Source: Lunularia cruciata (lineage: Eukaryota > Streptophyta > Marchantiopsida > Lunulariales > Lunulariaceae). Taken from it: DNA of 64,000 nucleotides. Position 1 is the first letter of the stretch, and each line of letters begins with the position of its first letter. The notes under the pieces were generated by a model. The model was not told the DNA's origin. It did no database searches and saw only the letters and a list, made by a program, of their open reading frames with translations. Below, in pieces: positions 20,771-34,012 of the stretch. Position numbers and translations under genes: made by a program. The stretch is taken from NCBI GenBank assembly GCA_948567375.1, contig OX419758.1, positions 21,023,001 to 21,087,000 of the forward strand. Reading direction: 5' to 3'.

Positions 20771-23500
20771 TTTTTTCTTCTCTATTAATCACTCCAAAAT
20801 GAGATGTAAAGCGTATGTGCACAGAATATCGATTCTTATAGTAAAGACCAAAATATATTTTTATATTATTCATTTATTTGTTGGAAATCTCATATAAATG
20901 GAAGTTTCATTTCCTCTTTTGGAGATCATATCCTCATAAGTATTTTCTAGTTTGTCGTGAAACTCGTTAGACTTAGTCGATATTGCTTTCCGCCTCGATG
21001 TCTTAACGTTTCCAGTACTGTCCACAAGACCCCAGTTTTGTTTTATTTACCTATTTAACGGTACAGAGTAATTGGAAGTCAAAAACCTCATGCTGAACTC
21101 TACAGCAAGAAGTTTCAAAACACAAAAATCCAAATTCACACGCGTGGCAAATTAGAAGGCGCCTGCTATCATGCCACATCATAATCAGGACCAGCGATAG
21201 GATAAAGATTCCTTCGTTTCTCGGCACGATGCCCGAATAAACTACCACCACATCGGGCGGCCCGATATCCTCCGTGTTTTGCTTCTGGCGGTCCCAGAAT
21301 TGAAGGGGCCGATGGCCAATTACCTGCAGATTCCGCAATGTCTATAATGATGTGCGTGGCCGCCAACTTCCCTCCCGGTCTTGGTTGCAACCGGGATACT
21401 GGCAGAAAGTTGGTCCCGTAAGTTAGCAATAGCCAGTTCCGGACCCTTATTCCCTTTCTACAGTCGGCAGCAAACGGCCCCTGCCAAAAGTCTCCCCAAC
21501 TAATATCTCGTGGAGACCCATCGTGCGAGATTCGGCGGTGGAGACTTCCCGGATTGACTGTGGCAGATCCAACCGAGTGAATTTGTGAGTACTAAGGACT
21601 GCGGTTGACTGCGCTGTAGGGAGCTGTCCTACGTTCTCAACTCAACCCCTCGTCACGGAAAGAGCATCACGTCCTATTTCTTAAATCTGTCTGGATCCAA
21701 GAAGGAAAAGAAGTTGTATCTGTATTCAGACTGCTGGACTAAATATATTACCTCTTCCAATTCTTTTATTTCCACCTAGACATTTCGTCATCAAAACTTC
21801 ACACTGAAATTTCCGGATGGTAAAAGACACCGGATAGGAAGAGATGTCTACGTATTCCACTTTCCCTATAGAATTTAGAATATTTTCCCCATAAGTCGCA
21901 TGTCCTGATGCTTAGGATTTCGACATTATTGGACTCATGTTTACAGGAAATGACTCATGTTCCTGCATAGGGTTACAGGTAAAGCAAAACCTACCACCTT
22001 ACAACTTCTAACTGCCGTGAAATTTTCGTCCCGAAATGGTGGCTCCAGTACTATACGTGGGTTTCATGTGCCTAGAAGAATGGAAAAGCAGGTTCTCGTC
22101 CAGATATATACACTATTCAATGGCCTCTTTTTGGTGGCGAACTCCTCTCTTTTCACCCTTGTTTGTGGACGTACTCCGAGCAAGTCAGAAAATGCTCAAC
22201 AACAAAGGAAACAGTACCATAGCCTTTGGCACAATAGAGTATCATACTATCGTTATATGTTAGCAACCCGTACTCACTTTCGAAACACATGCCCAACAAA
22301 GTGCTGCTATTAACTGCTGCCGAAGCGAAGTACGGAGGTTTCGCACTTGTCCGTCCGTTCAAAGATTCGAACTCAGCCAACAGAGGTGCCTGGGCTCCAC
22401 GGAGTCACGGACGATATTTTTCTCGGGCGGGATGTCCCCGTCCTTGATCCTCCGTGCCACGAGTGCCGCGGAAACTGACACGAACCCGTCGTGAGGTGTT
22501 GGTGACTTGCTACGGAAGGTCTCGTTACTCGTCTTCCTTCGCTCTGTAACCGGCAGTGTATTGCGGGTGTTGTATTCCAGGGCCGGGTTCCATGCGATCT
22601 TCGAAGAGCAAATACTGAAAACATATGTGAACGAAAATCAAGAAAATGAATGTTTACTGTATACTAAAGTTCACGCGCAGCACTTCTGCATCTCTGTTGC
22701 AAGTGGGTATCCATTTGGTGGTGCACATTCGAGAGACATATAACACCGTTACGAGTAAAATCCACTTGAAACTTGTAGTTAGTTGACAATCAAATAAAAT
22801 CATATTTGCGGCTACTATAACACTATTTTTGAACCCCACCTGCAGTAAAATCAGGAGACATGTTGGTCACAAATCTAATCATGATCTTGAAGCTTTGTAA
22901 TCCTACACCACTAGCTTCGTCTACCTTCTTTCTGCAGCTAAACATTTTGCCAAGATGTTTAGCCTACATGTTGGAGCCAGTCTTTCTCGTTTATCGTAGT
23001 TGGCAATATAAAATAGAGGAGAAATTTTACATTTTAGATGTCTGCATCTTTTGCAGAGAATGTGTTGTCTATCGTCGCATACAGTCTCCTAAACTACAAA
23101 GAAGAACAATTTCATTTGTTTCAAGTATCTAGATCTTCTGCAGATAAATTGAAATCTGTATGTGACTAAACCCATGCTCAAGTTTACTGTCCTTTCTTTT
23201 TTCCTGATCTAAATGGTTGATAAAAGTCTTTTATACTTTGAAACTGATGGTCGTCTCAGCTTCTATTTCTTCCTCATAGTTTTGAGTATCATATATGAAT
23301 CGGTCTGTTTATTGATCTCTAAATTCCACCAAAGACGCGGATGGTATTCAACTTTGGAAGAAAGCAAAGGCAGCAGTAATGTGAGTGGAGAAGGGGCCGG
23401 GAAGGCTTACTCGGGCCACAGGGGGTAGTGGGGTTTCGAATGGCAGCCGAAATGCGTGATTGTACCTCATGCGCCGAAAGACCTGTAGCAGATTCACGGC
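20771..23500. other. No gene recognised; two GC-richer patches
   Basis: Two patches (about 21180-21480 and 22370-22600) are richer in G+C than their surroundings and hold overlapping short ORFs on both strands, but I recognise no protein family in them. Confidence 0.35.
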
Positions 23501-23699
23501 TGTATTCTAAACCCACCGGCGACTACTAATAACCACCGCACCGCACCGGCCGGGTTCATTCCAACGTCGGGCACACAAAACTTTGCGACACCAGCAACTA
23601 CCACACCCGCCCGCCGGTCCCGGCCCGTTGGGCAATTTCATCCCGGTCCCGGTTGCCGTGCTGCTGCGAAATGTTTGTCCCCTGCCCTGCTTTCCGAGC

Positions 23700-23800
23700 T
23701 TCTTTCCTCCCCCGCGGGTATAAGATGAGACTGGCGGGTTCAGTGAAACATCTGACACTCTTTCTCTCTCCCGCTCGTTCATTCTCTCTCTCCTCATCTA
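23700..23800 (+). promoter_or_regulatory. Likely core promoter and CT-rich leader of the PADRE gene
   Basis: TATAAG at 23719-23724 follows a GC-rich stretch (23530-23718). About 30-70 bp later comes a CT-rich block (TCTTTCTCTCTCCCGCTCG...), the pyrimidine patch common near plant transcription starts. The coding start is about 540 bp downstream, so the leader is long or contains an intron. Confidence 0.5.
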
Positions 23801-24286
23801 CTTCTTCGTGCTTTCGATCGTTGGTTCGTTCGATTGATCGCATTCAAGAGAACTGTCAATCCTCACATTTAGTGCACATTCTTCTATCCTACGCTTGTGG
23901 TGTAGGTACGGTAGAGCGAGGAAAGCGCATTATCGTGCCAAAGGATAAGACCCACCTCAGCCCTCAGCATTCCAGCGCTAGACTACTTGATTCCTTCGTT
24001 ACTGGAGCGGAAGTTTCGAAGTGTCTCGAGATCCGACTCGGCTCTTCCACGAGCGGGAACGATAGCCGCCTGCTGAAGGTTTCTGAGTCAGGAAGGGAAG
24101 GAGCTTGGACTGGACAGCTGTTTGTTGATCGCGTGACAGTCTGATGGTTGTAGGCCTGAGTGTCTTAGTTCCCGGATCTGGTCAGTGGTTTATATCTGGT
24201 GTTTGAGGAGGATATTGACATTGAGGATAGTTGGATTGCGAAGACGTATGCAGCTGTTGCACTCATTGAAGAGAAAGGCAAAGAGG

Positions 24287-24835
24287 ATGGGAAATACCGT
24301 TGCCAGCAACAGGAAGGGCGCCAAACAGGTGGTGACCGTGCTGCAAGCTGATGGACGGGTGTTAGAATTTCCTCGACCTATTCGAGTTTCGGATCTATTG
24401 TACGACTATCCGAATCATTTTGTGTGCCATTCCAGCGCGCTTGTCCTCATGCATCAGGGGAAAATGTTACCCCAGAACACTATCCTAGCGCGTGGGGATG
24501 TGTACTTTCTCCTGCCCCTTCCCCGGCAGCAGAGTGTTGCATCTTGCAGAGCTTCAGAGGAGGCTCCTCTTTTGTCATGCGAACAACTTCAAGATGCGAG
24601 ACCTGCGGGAACTATGAAGTTTGTTATCTCCAAGCAGCAACTAGCGAAAATCTTGGCGGAAGGTACCGTCAAGATCGCAAGCAAGGAGCCAGAGCCCGCT
24701 CCTGCTACACAGCTAATGGACGGACAGAGGTCGTCCTATACCAGAGTTCTGCATCACCCGGCCCCGACCTTGGTGAAGAGACCAGTGACATGGACACCAG
24801 GTCTTGACAGCATTTCTGAAGTGCCCGTTATGTGA
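24287..24835 (+). CDS. PADRE (DUF4228) domain protein
   Basis: This is a single open exon of 182 codons. The N terminus MGNTVASNRKGAKQVVTVLQ followed by DGRVLEFPRPIRVSDLLYDY and the MLPQNTILARGDVYFLLPLP block (about residues 65-85) is the signature of plant DUF4228/PADRE proteins, a family linked to stress and pathogen responses with no known enzymatic activity. I chose the ATG at 24287 because family members start MGN; the frame is open upstream to 24185. Gly2 with alanine at position 6 fits the N-myristoylation pattern, suggesting membrane attachment. The last ~95 residues are variable and probably disordered. A TATA-like box lies 560 bp upstream. Family assignment is firm; the role in this plant is unknown. 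Confidence 0.85.
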   Translation: MGNTVASNRKGAKQVVTVLQADGRVLEFPRPIRVSDLLYDYPNHFVCHSSALVLMHQGKMLPQNTILARGDVYFLLPLPRQQSVASCRASEEAPLLSCEQLQDARPAGTMKFVISKQQLAKILAEGTVKIASKEPEPAPATQLMDGQRSSYTRVLHHPAPTLVKRPVTWTPGLDSISEVPVM

Positions 24836-27010
24836 ACTGCTATTACAGTAGGTGAGCTTGTCTCCGCTCCAGCCCTCCTTCCACCATTGCATCCCAGTCT
24901 TTAGCTGTGTCCAATGAGAACGTAGGTTCTGTAACTAGATTGATAGGACTAAGGAGCTACAGTTTCTTTCATAGGACGGATTTGCTCTTCGAATCACGTT
25001 TACTTTGTGGAGCTCTCTATGTGTTTGAGTTGTCAGCGATAACTCTGATTCGTTCTCATTACTTACCGGACTTTTTGCAACGTGCAGAGTCGTTCCCACT
25101 TTAACTTCATTACCTGTAATCAAGAACAGCATTGACGGAGGTTGCTAGTCCGGCGTATGTACCATAAAAACATCATCGCCGAACGGTCTACATGCCGCAC
25201 GGGAGAAGCTAAAATCTAGATCTCGGAGCATGCCGCGGCTTTCTGGACTGAGGAGTAATCGGTGTTGCAACATCTCCAGGTTGCCAATCGCCTTTGATAA
25301 CTTGCAATTTGAGACATGGAGAATTTTCCGGGTAGTAGTCAAGAGTATACAAGAGGTCTCTTTGGAGATAGGCAAGAGCTTGCCGTGGATCGCAATGTCG
25401 GCCCACTTTTAGTTATCCTACACTCTGGTTGTTAGCAGCGCATATTTAAATCACAGTTCGAAAACTTTAAGAATAGTGAAGGTTAGCAAAGACGGCAGAT
25501 GAAATGGAACCAAGTGTGTCCATTCTCGCGTCATGTTAATATTATGTATATCAGTGCACATATTTTAAATCAAGTTGCTCGTCTAACTCTTTTATATGAC
25601 GACTGTCACCTTGTGTTTGATTAGACCCAACTCGAAGTTCTGCAAGTTGGGAATGACTTGCCAATCTCAAGTCTTGAGGTAAAATCGTTCATGATTATCA
25701 GGACATCTGTCAGCTAAGCTTGTCAGTAATATCTCCGTGACGACTACTCTTGATGAGGAGCTTGAAACAACAATCCACTTTTTTGTTCCAGCTCTTGCGG
25801 TAGGATAAGAAGGGACTCGCCAAATCTGGTCAGCGCTGATTTCGTTACAGCCACCAGTCTCCTACACAGTTTTCTTCGACACAGGGACGTTGTTTTGTGT
25901 ACGGCTCCTGCAATCTTGTCCATGGACAAAATATCTCATGGGCTGGAGGTTTGCAGCCTATAACCCCGAAGCATCGTGTTCATGACATTTGGGAGGCGAA
26001 AACCGATTTTCTGTGGGACCTTTTCATTATGATCTATTTTGGGCCCACAGTTTAAAGCTGTCCATGGCAGTAACTGTGAAGGAGTGGCTATCTAGAGAAA
26101 GCACTCTGTCGATCTCGGTTGTAGACGCAGTTGAACATTAGTTGCTGCCCCCGGCACGTTGACAAAGATTCCAGGGGTTTGATAGTAGGTTTTACCACTA
26201 CTGGATCATGAGATTATCTGGTTCAGTCCAATTTGTGTGTAGGCTCCGTTCAAATTTTGGAACGGATGGTAGCTCTCTGATGTGACTTGTCACACGAGAA
26301 ATCCTTGTCGATCTGCACATTCAGTAAAGAGAGAGAGACAGAGAGCTCTGCTCGGTTAGTCTATCTCCCCAACTTTTTACTGATCAGCCCGTGAAGATAG
26401 ACATTGATAGTTTATTTTTTCCTTCACACCTAGTTTGACCAGCCCGTAGACGTCTGTCATCTACCTGCATCACATCACAAAATTTCAGGATGATGATGAT
26501 GCAGCAAATGTGTTACTGAAATCTCCTCGTCTCAACTTCTCATCTGTCTGAAACTTCTCCCGCCTACTTAGGTCAAGCTTCATTCCTTGATGACTTCCCC
26601 GAGTTATCGTGCGGGAGAAAGTACTTTTATGGTTAGCCGTAACATAAGAACTGTCCCACTACTTTCTAGTACCAGAGCAGAGCCTTTTCCTTGGACTAAT
26701 GTCCCTAGGAAAAAGTAGGGTACAGTGTGCGATTCGAAGTCCTGACAGGAGAGGGATGGTGAGAACCGTATGACGCATCGGAGTTGCTTCGGCCTGAAGT
26801 AGGTAAATGACCTGTCCATACAAAAAAGCTGCTATTGGTACATTCTAATATGGACCAAAGGGTACTGCTGTCGAGGAAGACCGCTTTTTTCGGTGTAAGT
26901 TTGTGCATAGTTTGTTCTCTTGTACCTAAGTGGCCATCCAAGTAGGTTGCTTTGCTTAAAGCTCCTCTCTACCTAAGAAAGATAGCGGACATTCACCTTC
27001 ATACAAACGA
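24836..27010. other. Downstream intergenic region, nothing recognised
   Basis: Short overlapping ORFs occur on both strands (for example minus 25209-25406, 65 codons) without known motifs. A GA-repeat patch lies at about 26325-26348. Confidence 0.4.
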
Positions 27011-27029
27011 CGAGGATCTTCTGATAATC

Positions 27030-27180
27030 TAACTTGGAAGCAATTGCAACATGCGTTAATTGCTACACTTGCTCCATGGGTTGGACCCACTGAGTTCGGA
27101 TTTATTCACAACAGGAAGGCATCAACAGCTGTAGAATGTGTCAATCCTAATCCCTTCCTGGGTCCACAATGTTATTGATA
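27030..27180 (+). pseudogene. Possible LINE reverse transcriptase fragment
   Basis: One open stretch reads ALIATLAPWVGPTEFGFIHN followed by RKASTAVECVN. This resembles the xxLxPxVxPxQxGFIxxR segment ahead of the catalytic motifs in LINE reverse transcriptases. Only about 45 codons are readable before a stop, and no further motif follows. Confidence 0.3.
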
Positions 27181-27189
27181 AGCTGAAAT

Positions 27190-30100
27190 CAACCTGCTGA
27201 GCAAGGTAAGTAATGCAGTCGATTAGCCCTCTCACTTACGACAAACATTGCTTCTTCCCGGTGAGGTCAGCTGACAGACTCACTATTTTTACACTGTCGA
27301 TGTGGAGTTTCGTCATTTGTGCGACCACTCAGACACTTGGGACACGCACATCTCCTGGTCTGTGTTCGGTGCTTTCTTGGGCTTGATGGATGGCTCCACG
27401 CTCCTACTCATGTTGAAGTTTCTTTTTGTCGAAACTTGCCCCAACAATGCCCCCCACTTGATCCCGACCAGGCGGCTCTGGTCTGGTCTGAAGATTGAAC
27501 AACTTTCTTTCGCCCACCTGCCCTCCATACGAAAAAGTTTCTATCGAATTGTTTCTCTCGACCAGATTTCTTGTTTAGTGATCCCAACCCAGTCACGATC
27601 ATCTCCGTTTCCGTTTTAATAACGTCTCCACGCTGTAGCTCGTGCCCGCCCACCTCCTCCTTCCATTCTCTAAACCGCCTCGAGACTTGGCAGAGTTGAA
27701 CCTGAACAGTCACAACTGAAGGTCTTTTCTTAACAAGTATCATACCCTGCCTCTGGAGAGATATCCTTTCTGGGACAGCGGGTAGCCCGACCATCCCAAA
27801 TCGAAACTTTGAAGACTACAATTTTCTGCATTGGAGTGCAAATCTCAGTCTTATCCCTATTTGCCCCACGACTAATTCACTCAAACTCATGTCCAACGCC
27901 TGCCTGCCTGCTTGCTGGAGCGGAACTGCGTACTTTGCAACCAGGTAACATTCATGTTACAAGAAAGGCAAGGATAAGATAGTGATGTACTGAATCATGC
28001 AAGCAATCCACGCAATTCGACCACACTTGTCCGAGATTTAAGCATCCTAGAGCGGTCAAACTCCAATCCGCTAGTTCATCTTCTCCGTGCCATTTGCAGG
28101 AACTCACCATGGGCCCAAGTGATCATATCCACATTGTTTCCATGAGGCTCGTCGTCGTTCTTCATATCCTTTTCCGTTGAAGATGAGTCGATGCTTATCT
28201 CCCTTGGGCAATAGGATTATCCTTCAAAACTGGCAGTTTCACAGTACATGACATTCATTTTATCTATTAAGATTCTTACTCTTTACACTCACAACACCAT
28301 TAATAAACAGCCCTGTTTTGGCTCTTCCTGGCTGGAAAGTAGTCTCCTTTTCTCGTCTTATCTCCTATCTCTCCGTTTCAGATTGAGTTGACTGAGGTAA
28401 CGTCACTGGGAGAAAGTTCACAAGCCCATCTAAAACCCGCTCGAAGGAGATACTAATATAGGACAACTATGAAGTGACACTATGCTACAAGCCCGGGATG
28501 ACTCAGTCGTCGCAACTGTAAGTTTTTCTCATGCATGAGGACGAGTATGTCAATTCAAGAGCTGGAAATGAATCATCTTGGTATTGCATTCGGATTCAGT
28601 AGCATGTCCGAAAGGGTACCGAGCTCTTCAACAAGCACTACACAGAATTTACATTATATGCCCTTCACTTCCTTGACTTCCATATGCTCCAAGATAACAT
28701 CTCAGTTCCTTATTCTACCATGTCGTCCATGAGGTTAACATCCTCTAATAACAATACCCAATATGTCATCGTCAAAGGCGATCTAATCTACGTAAATGGA
28801 CAACTAAAGTAGTACCTCATAACATAGTCATGGGTGGAAAGAAATTGGACGCTTAAGACATATGCTCAATTAGAGATATCGAAAAGTCCACAGTAAAGAT
28901 CATGTGTGTGCTGCTACATGTCGAGCGATCTCATCTACTAGTACATCATTTTCTCGGTTGGAGGCAGGTTTAGGCGAGTGTTAGGAGAACTCCGGTAGGC
29001 GGCATTTTCCCCGGCGGGTTTGGAGCACACCACAGTGGACTTTCCCCGGTGCCCAAGAGTTTTTGGAGTAATGCCAAAATTAGGGGACGATTCACGGGAA
29101 ATAGCCGGTAAAGACTGGCAATAGCCGGTGGTTCCTCGTAACAGCCGTACTTTGGACACGTTCTGGCGCACTAGTTTTAGGCTACTTTTTGTCCAACTCA
29201 TTTGATGAAACATCGTGGAGTTTCACCACTCGTGCCATATCATACTCTCGACAAATCGAAGGTAACAACAAATTTTAAGCATATTTTCAGCTACCCTACA
29301 GGCCTACAATTCATAACTGTTCTGTAAAAGTTCACGTACTATGTCAAAGGCACTTTTCAATCTACAAAAGAACAGAAGTACCACGTCTTTCCTTTCTCTT
29401 ATATGAATGTACATTACAAAAATATGAGCAATCATTTTACCTATATAGAGTCCTTCACCTCGGAACTCTGGGCTTGGCATGATTGACGACTAGCTCTTCG
29501 ATGCATCCTCTTGAACGTGTATAAAGATAATCTAAACTAGATATTTAGGAGCTTGCTCTAAAACTGAGCTTCATACTTTTTACTTAAGCAGCATCCTTGG
29601 TTGTTTCGTTATCAGTCAATAGAGTAATCTTGATTTTAGCTTTTCATTCTGTTCTTTCCTTTTGGATGTGAAATCTAGTCAAGAAAGAGTACATATATGT
29701 TTTGATTCGTGGTTTAGAGCAGACTTGATCAATCACGTTTCGCATGATGCAAGTTGCTTTTGGAAACCTTTCTTTTGGAGCGTGCTTGTTATCCCCACCA
29801 GGCGGTATAGGAGAAAGAAATCTGAAATTAATCCTCAAAAGTATTCAACAGAAATGTAGATCCGAGGTTACATTGGCTAGCCATGCTTGAAGTCCAGATC
29901 TTGATTTTGGACTTTAACGATGCTCTCGTTTACCTCTTAAACTATAGAGCTAAACTTGAATAGAATTTGAGAAGATTGTATTTCTTTGGTTAGATTTTAA
30001 GGGTTTTTTTTTTTCGTATAAGATCATCCATCTAAATGTCAAGAGGGTGGGTAATGTCTCGTTTTCAGAAGCTCATCTTAGATCTTTTGCTTGGAAAAAG

Positions 30101-31408
30101 ACATTTATTGCCTTTGCATGTGCATAAGCTCCGGAAGGAAGGAAATACAGTTAATAAACGGAATTTTGAACGTTATAGGGTGACAAGGATGGACTCTTGT
30201 GACTTCAAGAGATTTTAATCATAGATCCTTTGGAGAGAAATTTAAAAAAGTAAAGAGATCATCCTTGTCAGAGTGTATATTGGTTTGGAATAGTTAATAT
30301 TTGAATGCATATTTACTATTATGATTCTTATAAATAAACAAAATAACTATGTGATCATCCTCACTTCAAAGTTCCAACTAGCAATTTCGGTTTTCATAAG
30401 GTATGACCTCTTTAGCGACACGTAGACAATATGTGCATGTTGGCGAAACTGTCGTAGCAAATCGTCTCATATCACTGTTCATTATGAATAAAACATGCTT
30501 CTGTCTAATCTAACATGAAGCACGTCGTTAAGCTCATTCATACCGGGCCATTGGGAATGCTAAATACCTTTTTCTTGAACAACTTCAGTTATGTACAATA
30601 TACTTCTGGTAACACATGCATTTGATTGTACATCTTTATTCCAAACTAATGCATGAAATGTAGGTGATTGCTTCACATTGCGTAATTCTCTCGGAGACGA
30701 TCCAAAAAGAAGTCGAGTGAAAAGCGAACCAAATACTATACCCTAAAGCAAATGAAATGGGAGTACAAGGCCCAAAAAAGGGACATCGAGAATCAACTGA
30801 AAACTAAAGCTAATAGTACACCTAAGGAAAAGAAAAGGGATTACAAGGTACAACAAAGTGCACCAGTCCTTGTGAAGTAGAGCAAAACCTATGCCAAAAG
30901 AAAACAAAAAAAAATGTACTAAAGTTGATATATAACCTGAATATTGTCTCGATGAATAGTACGATAAAGGTCTTCTAAAGGTATGCTTGATAAATGAGGT
31001 ATAAGTATTATGGATGGGATGGGATTTCTCATTTTTATTGCAATTCTATGAAGATCTATCGTTTGAGAGCACTAAACACAAACAAATTCTTTGTCCAAAA
31101 TCTGAGGTAATTCTGGTAGGCATATGGGCATATAGGCCATATCCCCATTTTTTGGCAAAGGTCATCTAAACCTAGACTATTAACTCATAGTAAAAATACC
31201 CAAAAACCTCAAATGCTAAGGTAAAAGTGCATCAAAGACTAGCCATGGTATAATAATGTTCCTCTTTCCCTTTAATAGCAATGGTTATTGCTTATGCCAA
31301 AGACTCTTCACTTAAGGAGGTTGATAGGAATCACATCAAATAATATGTATCATTCATCTATGAGAGTCACTTTATCTACTCTCACTCTTTGAAGGAGGTA
31401 GACCATGC
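27190..31408. other. No gene recognised
   Basis: Mixed-composition intergenic DNA becoming AT-rich after about 29.3 kb. The longest readable frames (27302-27619 plus, 28938-29213 minus) have no motif I know and probably reflect chance. Confidence 0.4.
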
Positions 31409-31413
31409 AAGCC

Positions 31414-32026
31414 TGTCATGTTTTGAGGACATGAGAACCCCGAAGAGAAACACAAGAGAAGAAATACAAAGCTTCAACACTCAATACTTTGATGCTCCAA
31501 AGAAGCATCGGAGTATTGGATAAGGTGCTCCTTTGGAGCACCTTGTCTTTATTGTATAGCAAAGAGGATCCTCTCAAAGGAAGCTCTACCCTTGGATCAG
31601 ATACATGAATTGGTGACATGTCTGAGAGCTCCACCCTTGGATTAGTTGTATGGATGGGTGACATGTTGGTCCTTGTCCCATTTGGTTGGTCAAACAAGTT
31701 TGACCAAAAGGAATCTTCTTGTAGGAAGCTCAGAATAGCATGGGTGATCTACCATTGGAAAGCTCTTGATGAGAAAAATAGTGGCTGGAGAAAAGTAAGG
31801 TTTGTAGTCTAAAAATTTTCTATTTTGAGGCCTAATTCATCCGTTTAGGCCTCCAAAATTGACTCTAAAGTTTTCAAGGTTGTTTTCTACTCTTGCACTA
31901 TTAGTGGAAGTACTCTTTTGGTTACACCTCTATCTAATCTATGTAGTCCATTTTATATAAAATACTTTTAGATGTTACCAAGCCAATTTCAATCTCTAGA
32001 TAATATGTCTAGCTAATGGTATTACA
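31414..32026 (-). repeat. Solo LTR copy E with AAGCC target duplication
   Basis: It is a 613-bp short-subfamily copy; read on the minus strand it begins TGTAATACC and ends ACATGACA. AAGCC flanks it at 31409-31413 and 32027-32031. It is the only family member outside the old gypsy element. An extra perfect hairpin (31523-31545) lies where other copies have only half of that sequence. Confidence 0.85.
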
Positions 32027-32031
32027 AAGCC

Positions 32032-33292
32032 AAGAAATTTTTACTTGAGACCGTATAGACTATAGTATCTATGTTATTGCATCTTTAAATTTCATCACAT
32101 CTAGATATTACAATATTATGTTGTACTCCATATATTGTGTACATCCATAACACATGGCAATGTATGTATATTCTATGTGTCATATTGAAATCCACTAGCA
32201 TAAGTGTCTAGTAGACCTAACAATATTTGATGTGAATTTAACCAAAGAACCATAGCTCCAAAACCTCTCACATCACAAGAGAAGATCCTAGGGTTATCAA
32301 GTATAAGCATATCAAAGTTTGTAAGAGTGTGAGAATGTACATATTCATTAAGATCCACTTGAATCTTCCTTAAATCTAAGGATAAGAAGTCTATAGATGT
32401 AGGGAGTTACATGCAAGTTAGGACAAACAATAAATCAATAACTAACCATGGATATGATTAAAATTCATATGTTCTTGAACTTATTATCACAATAAAATGA
32501 CCCAAGATATACACTACCATATTGTAAATCTATCCAACAATAAGAGAGTCACTAAGATACATGCTCTCTTGAAAATGCATATGGAATAATAGACTTCTAT
32601 TGTGTGAGACCACACTCTGCTAAGACAATGCAAGGTAAATGGTAATAAAGGTCTCAAAGATAAAATGGTTACTTGGATCAAGGTTGTGACTTGTGTAAAG
32701 TTGTGACTTGGATCAATGTCTCTTTAGAGGTCATCTTTGCTCCTAGGAGAACCCAAGATCCCCAAGTCTTCTACTAGAAACTAGAATCTCAATAAAATAT
32801 AGGGAATGAGGACTGCCAAGGGATGCAAAGCTAGTATTTTATACTTGTAAATTGTAAACCTAAGCCATTTGGTCTAAGTGAAGGCTTACAATGCTCTAAC
32901 TAAATCCTTCAAAAGGCCCAAATTTATGTGTATCATTTAAAAGTAGAAAGAAGAAACATGATTAAAAAAAGCCTTTTACATCTCTAAAAGTAGTAAAGTG
33001 AGTCATGGCTAAACTAAAGGAGCATCCAAGTGGATGCACTCAATGAATGTAAGTTTTTTCAAATACTCCATGATAATATACAAGAAAGCAACTTTATGCC
33101 ATAAAAATGCAAAAATAGATCAATGGATATATATGATCCATTGCTAAATAAAGTAAAATAAGAGATTTGTTTTCTTGTTTTGGTATTGAAGATATTTGAG
33201 ATATCTACTTGGAAAACAACTGAATGAAAATAGAATTCAAAGGATGGTCTAAATCTACACAAAAAAAACTATCTCATAACTCTAGATATAGC
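32032..33292. other. AT-rich region without recognisable gene
   Basis: Only short stop-rich ORFs are present. It may be decayed retroelement DNA, given its position between a solo LTR and a retrotransposon, but no domain can be read. Confidence 0.35.
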
Positions 33293-33534
33293 TTAGAAAA
33301 GTGATGTTGCAAGAAGTATACTAAAGATACTATCAAAATTGTAAGCAAATCATGTGAGACTAGACATAAGATAACATATTCAGTAATAATGATTCAAACC
33401 CTAGAATTCTCCTTTAGAAAAGTGATGTTGCAAGAAGTATACTAAAGATACTATCAAAATTGTAAGCAAATCATGTGAGACTAGACATAAGAAAACATAT
33501 TCAGTAATAATGATTCAAACCCTAGAATTCTCCT
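33293..33534 (+). repeat. Tandem duplication of a 121-bp unit
   Basis: 33293-33413 and 33414-33534 are almost identical (one visible difference, GATAAC against GAAAAC). Each starts TTAGAAAAGTG and ends GAATTCTCCT. The near identity marks a recent local duplication, 50 bp from the retrotransposon's left edge. Confidence 0.9.
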
Positions 33535-33587
33535 TTAAGAGAGCAAGGAGATATGAGGTGTAGGATTATATTGGACCAAAGGCAATG

Positions 33588-33999
33588 TGTAACAATATGA
33601 AGTATAATGATGAAGTTAGTCAAGGCTTACAAAGTAGTAAATAAGCCAAAATAACCTAGAATATTTTAAAAGTATCTAGGAAGCTTCTTGGGAAGCTTTC
33701 CACTAGCTTAGCTTGCACCCCAAGTAGGTAGTTTCTAGAAGGAAGCTTCTAGAAGCTTCCAACCAGCTTAGCTTGCACGCCAAGTAGGCGGTTTCTCAAG
33801 AAACTTCTTGGTTAACTTGGCTTGCACTCCAAGAAAGCGGCTCAAGGAAGTTTCTTGAGAAGCTTCTGAAGAGCCTTGTATGCTCCCTATACATAAAAGA
33901 GCCAAAGCTCATGTTAGGTACTCGGAATTTTCCCATATTCAAGTGTCCCAATGTGATCTTCTATTCTCCTATTTCTCTCCTTGGTCTTGAGCTTTTACA
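33588..33999 (+). repeat. 5' LTR of the chromovirus-type element
   Basis: 412 bp, starting TGTAACAATATG and ending CTTTTACA. It contains several copies of an AGAAGCTTC/GGAAGCTTC inverted motif and CAAGTAGG repeats, probably U3 elements. CATAAAAGAGCC at about 33892 is a plausible TATA region. Confidence 0.92.
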
Positions 34000-34000
34000 T

Positions 34001-34012
34001 TGGTATCAGAGC
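34001..34012 (+). other. Primer binding site for initiator-Met tRNA
   Basis: TGGTATCAGAGC starts one base after the 5' LTR. It is the standard plant retrotransposon primer site, complementary to the 3' end of initiator methionine tRNA. Confidence 0.92.

Noticed and set aside
21051-22624. GC-richer patches as host exons
   Set aside because: Several frames were read on both strands and none gave a family motif or consistent splice borders.
23653-24144. 163-codon open frame upstream of the PADRE gene
   Set aside because: It overlaps the TATA-like box and CT-rich leader, begins at a non-ATG codon, is low-complexity and shows no domain.
25209-25406. Minus-strand 65-codon ORF as an exon of an unknown gene
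   Set aside because: The wording looks protein-like in part, but I find no adjoining exon, family motif or splice context to support it.
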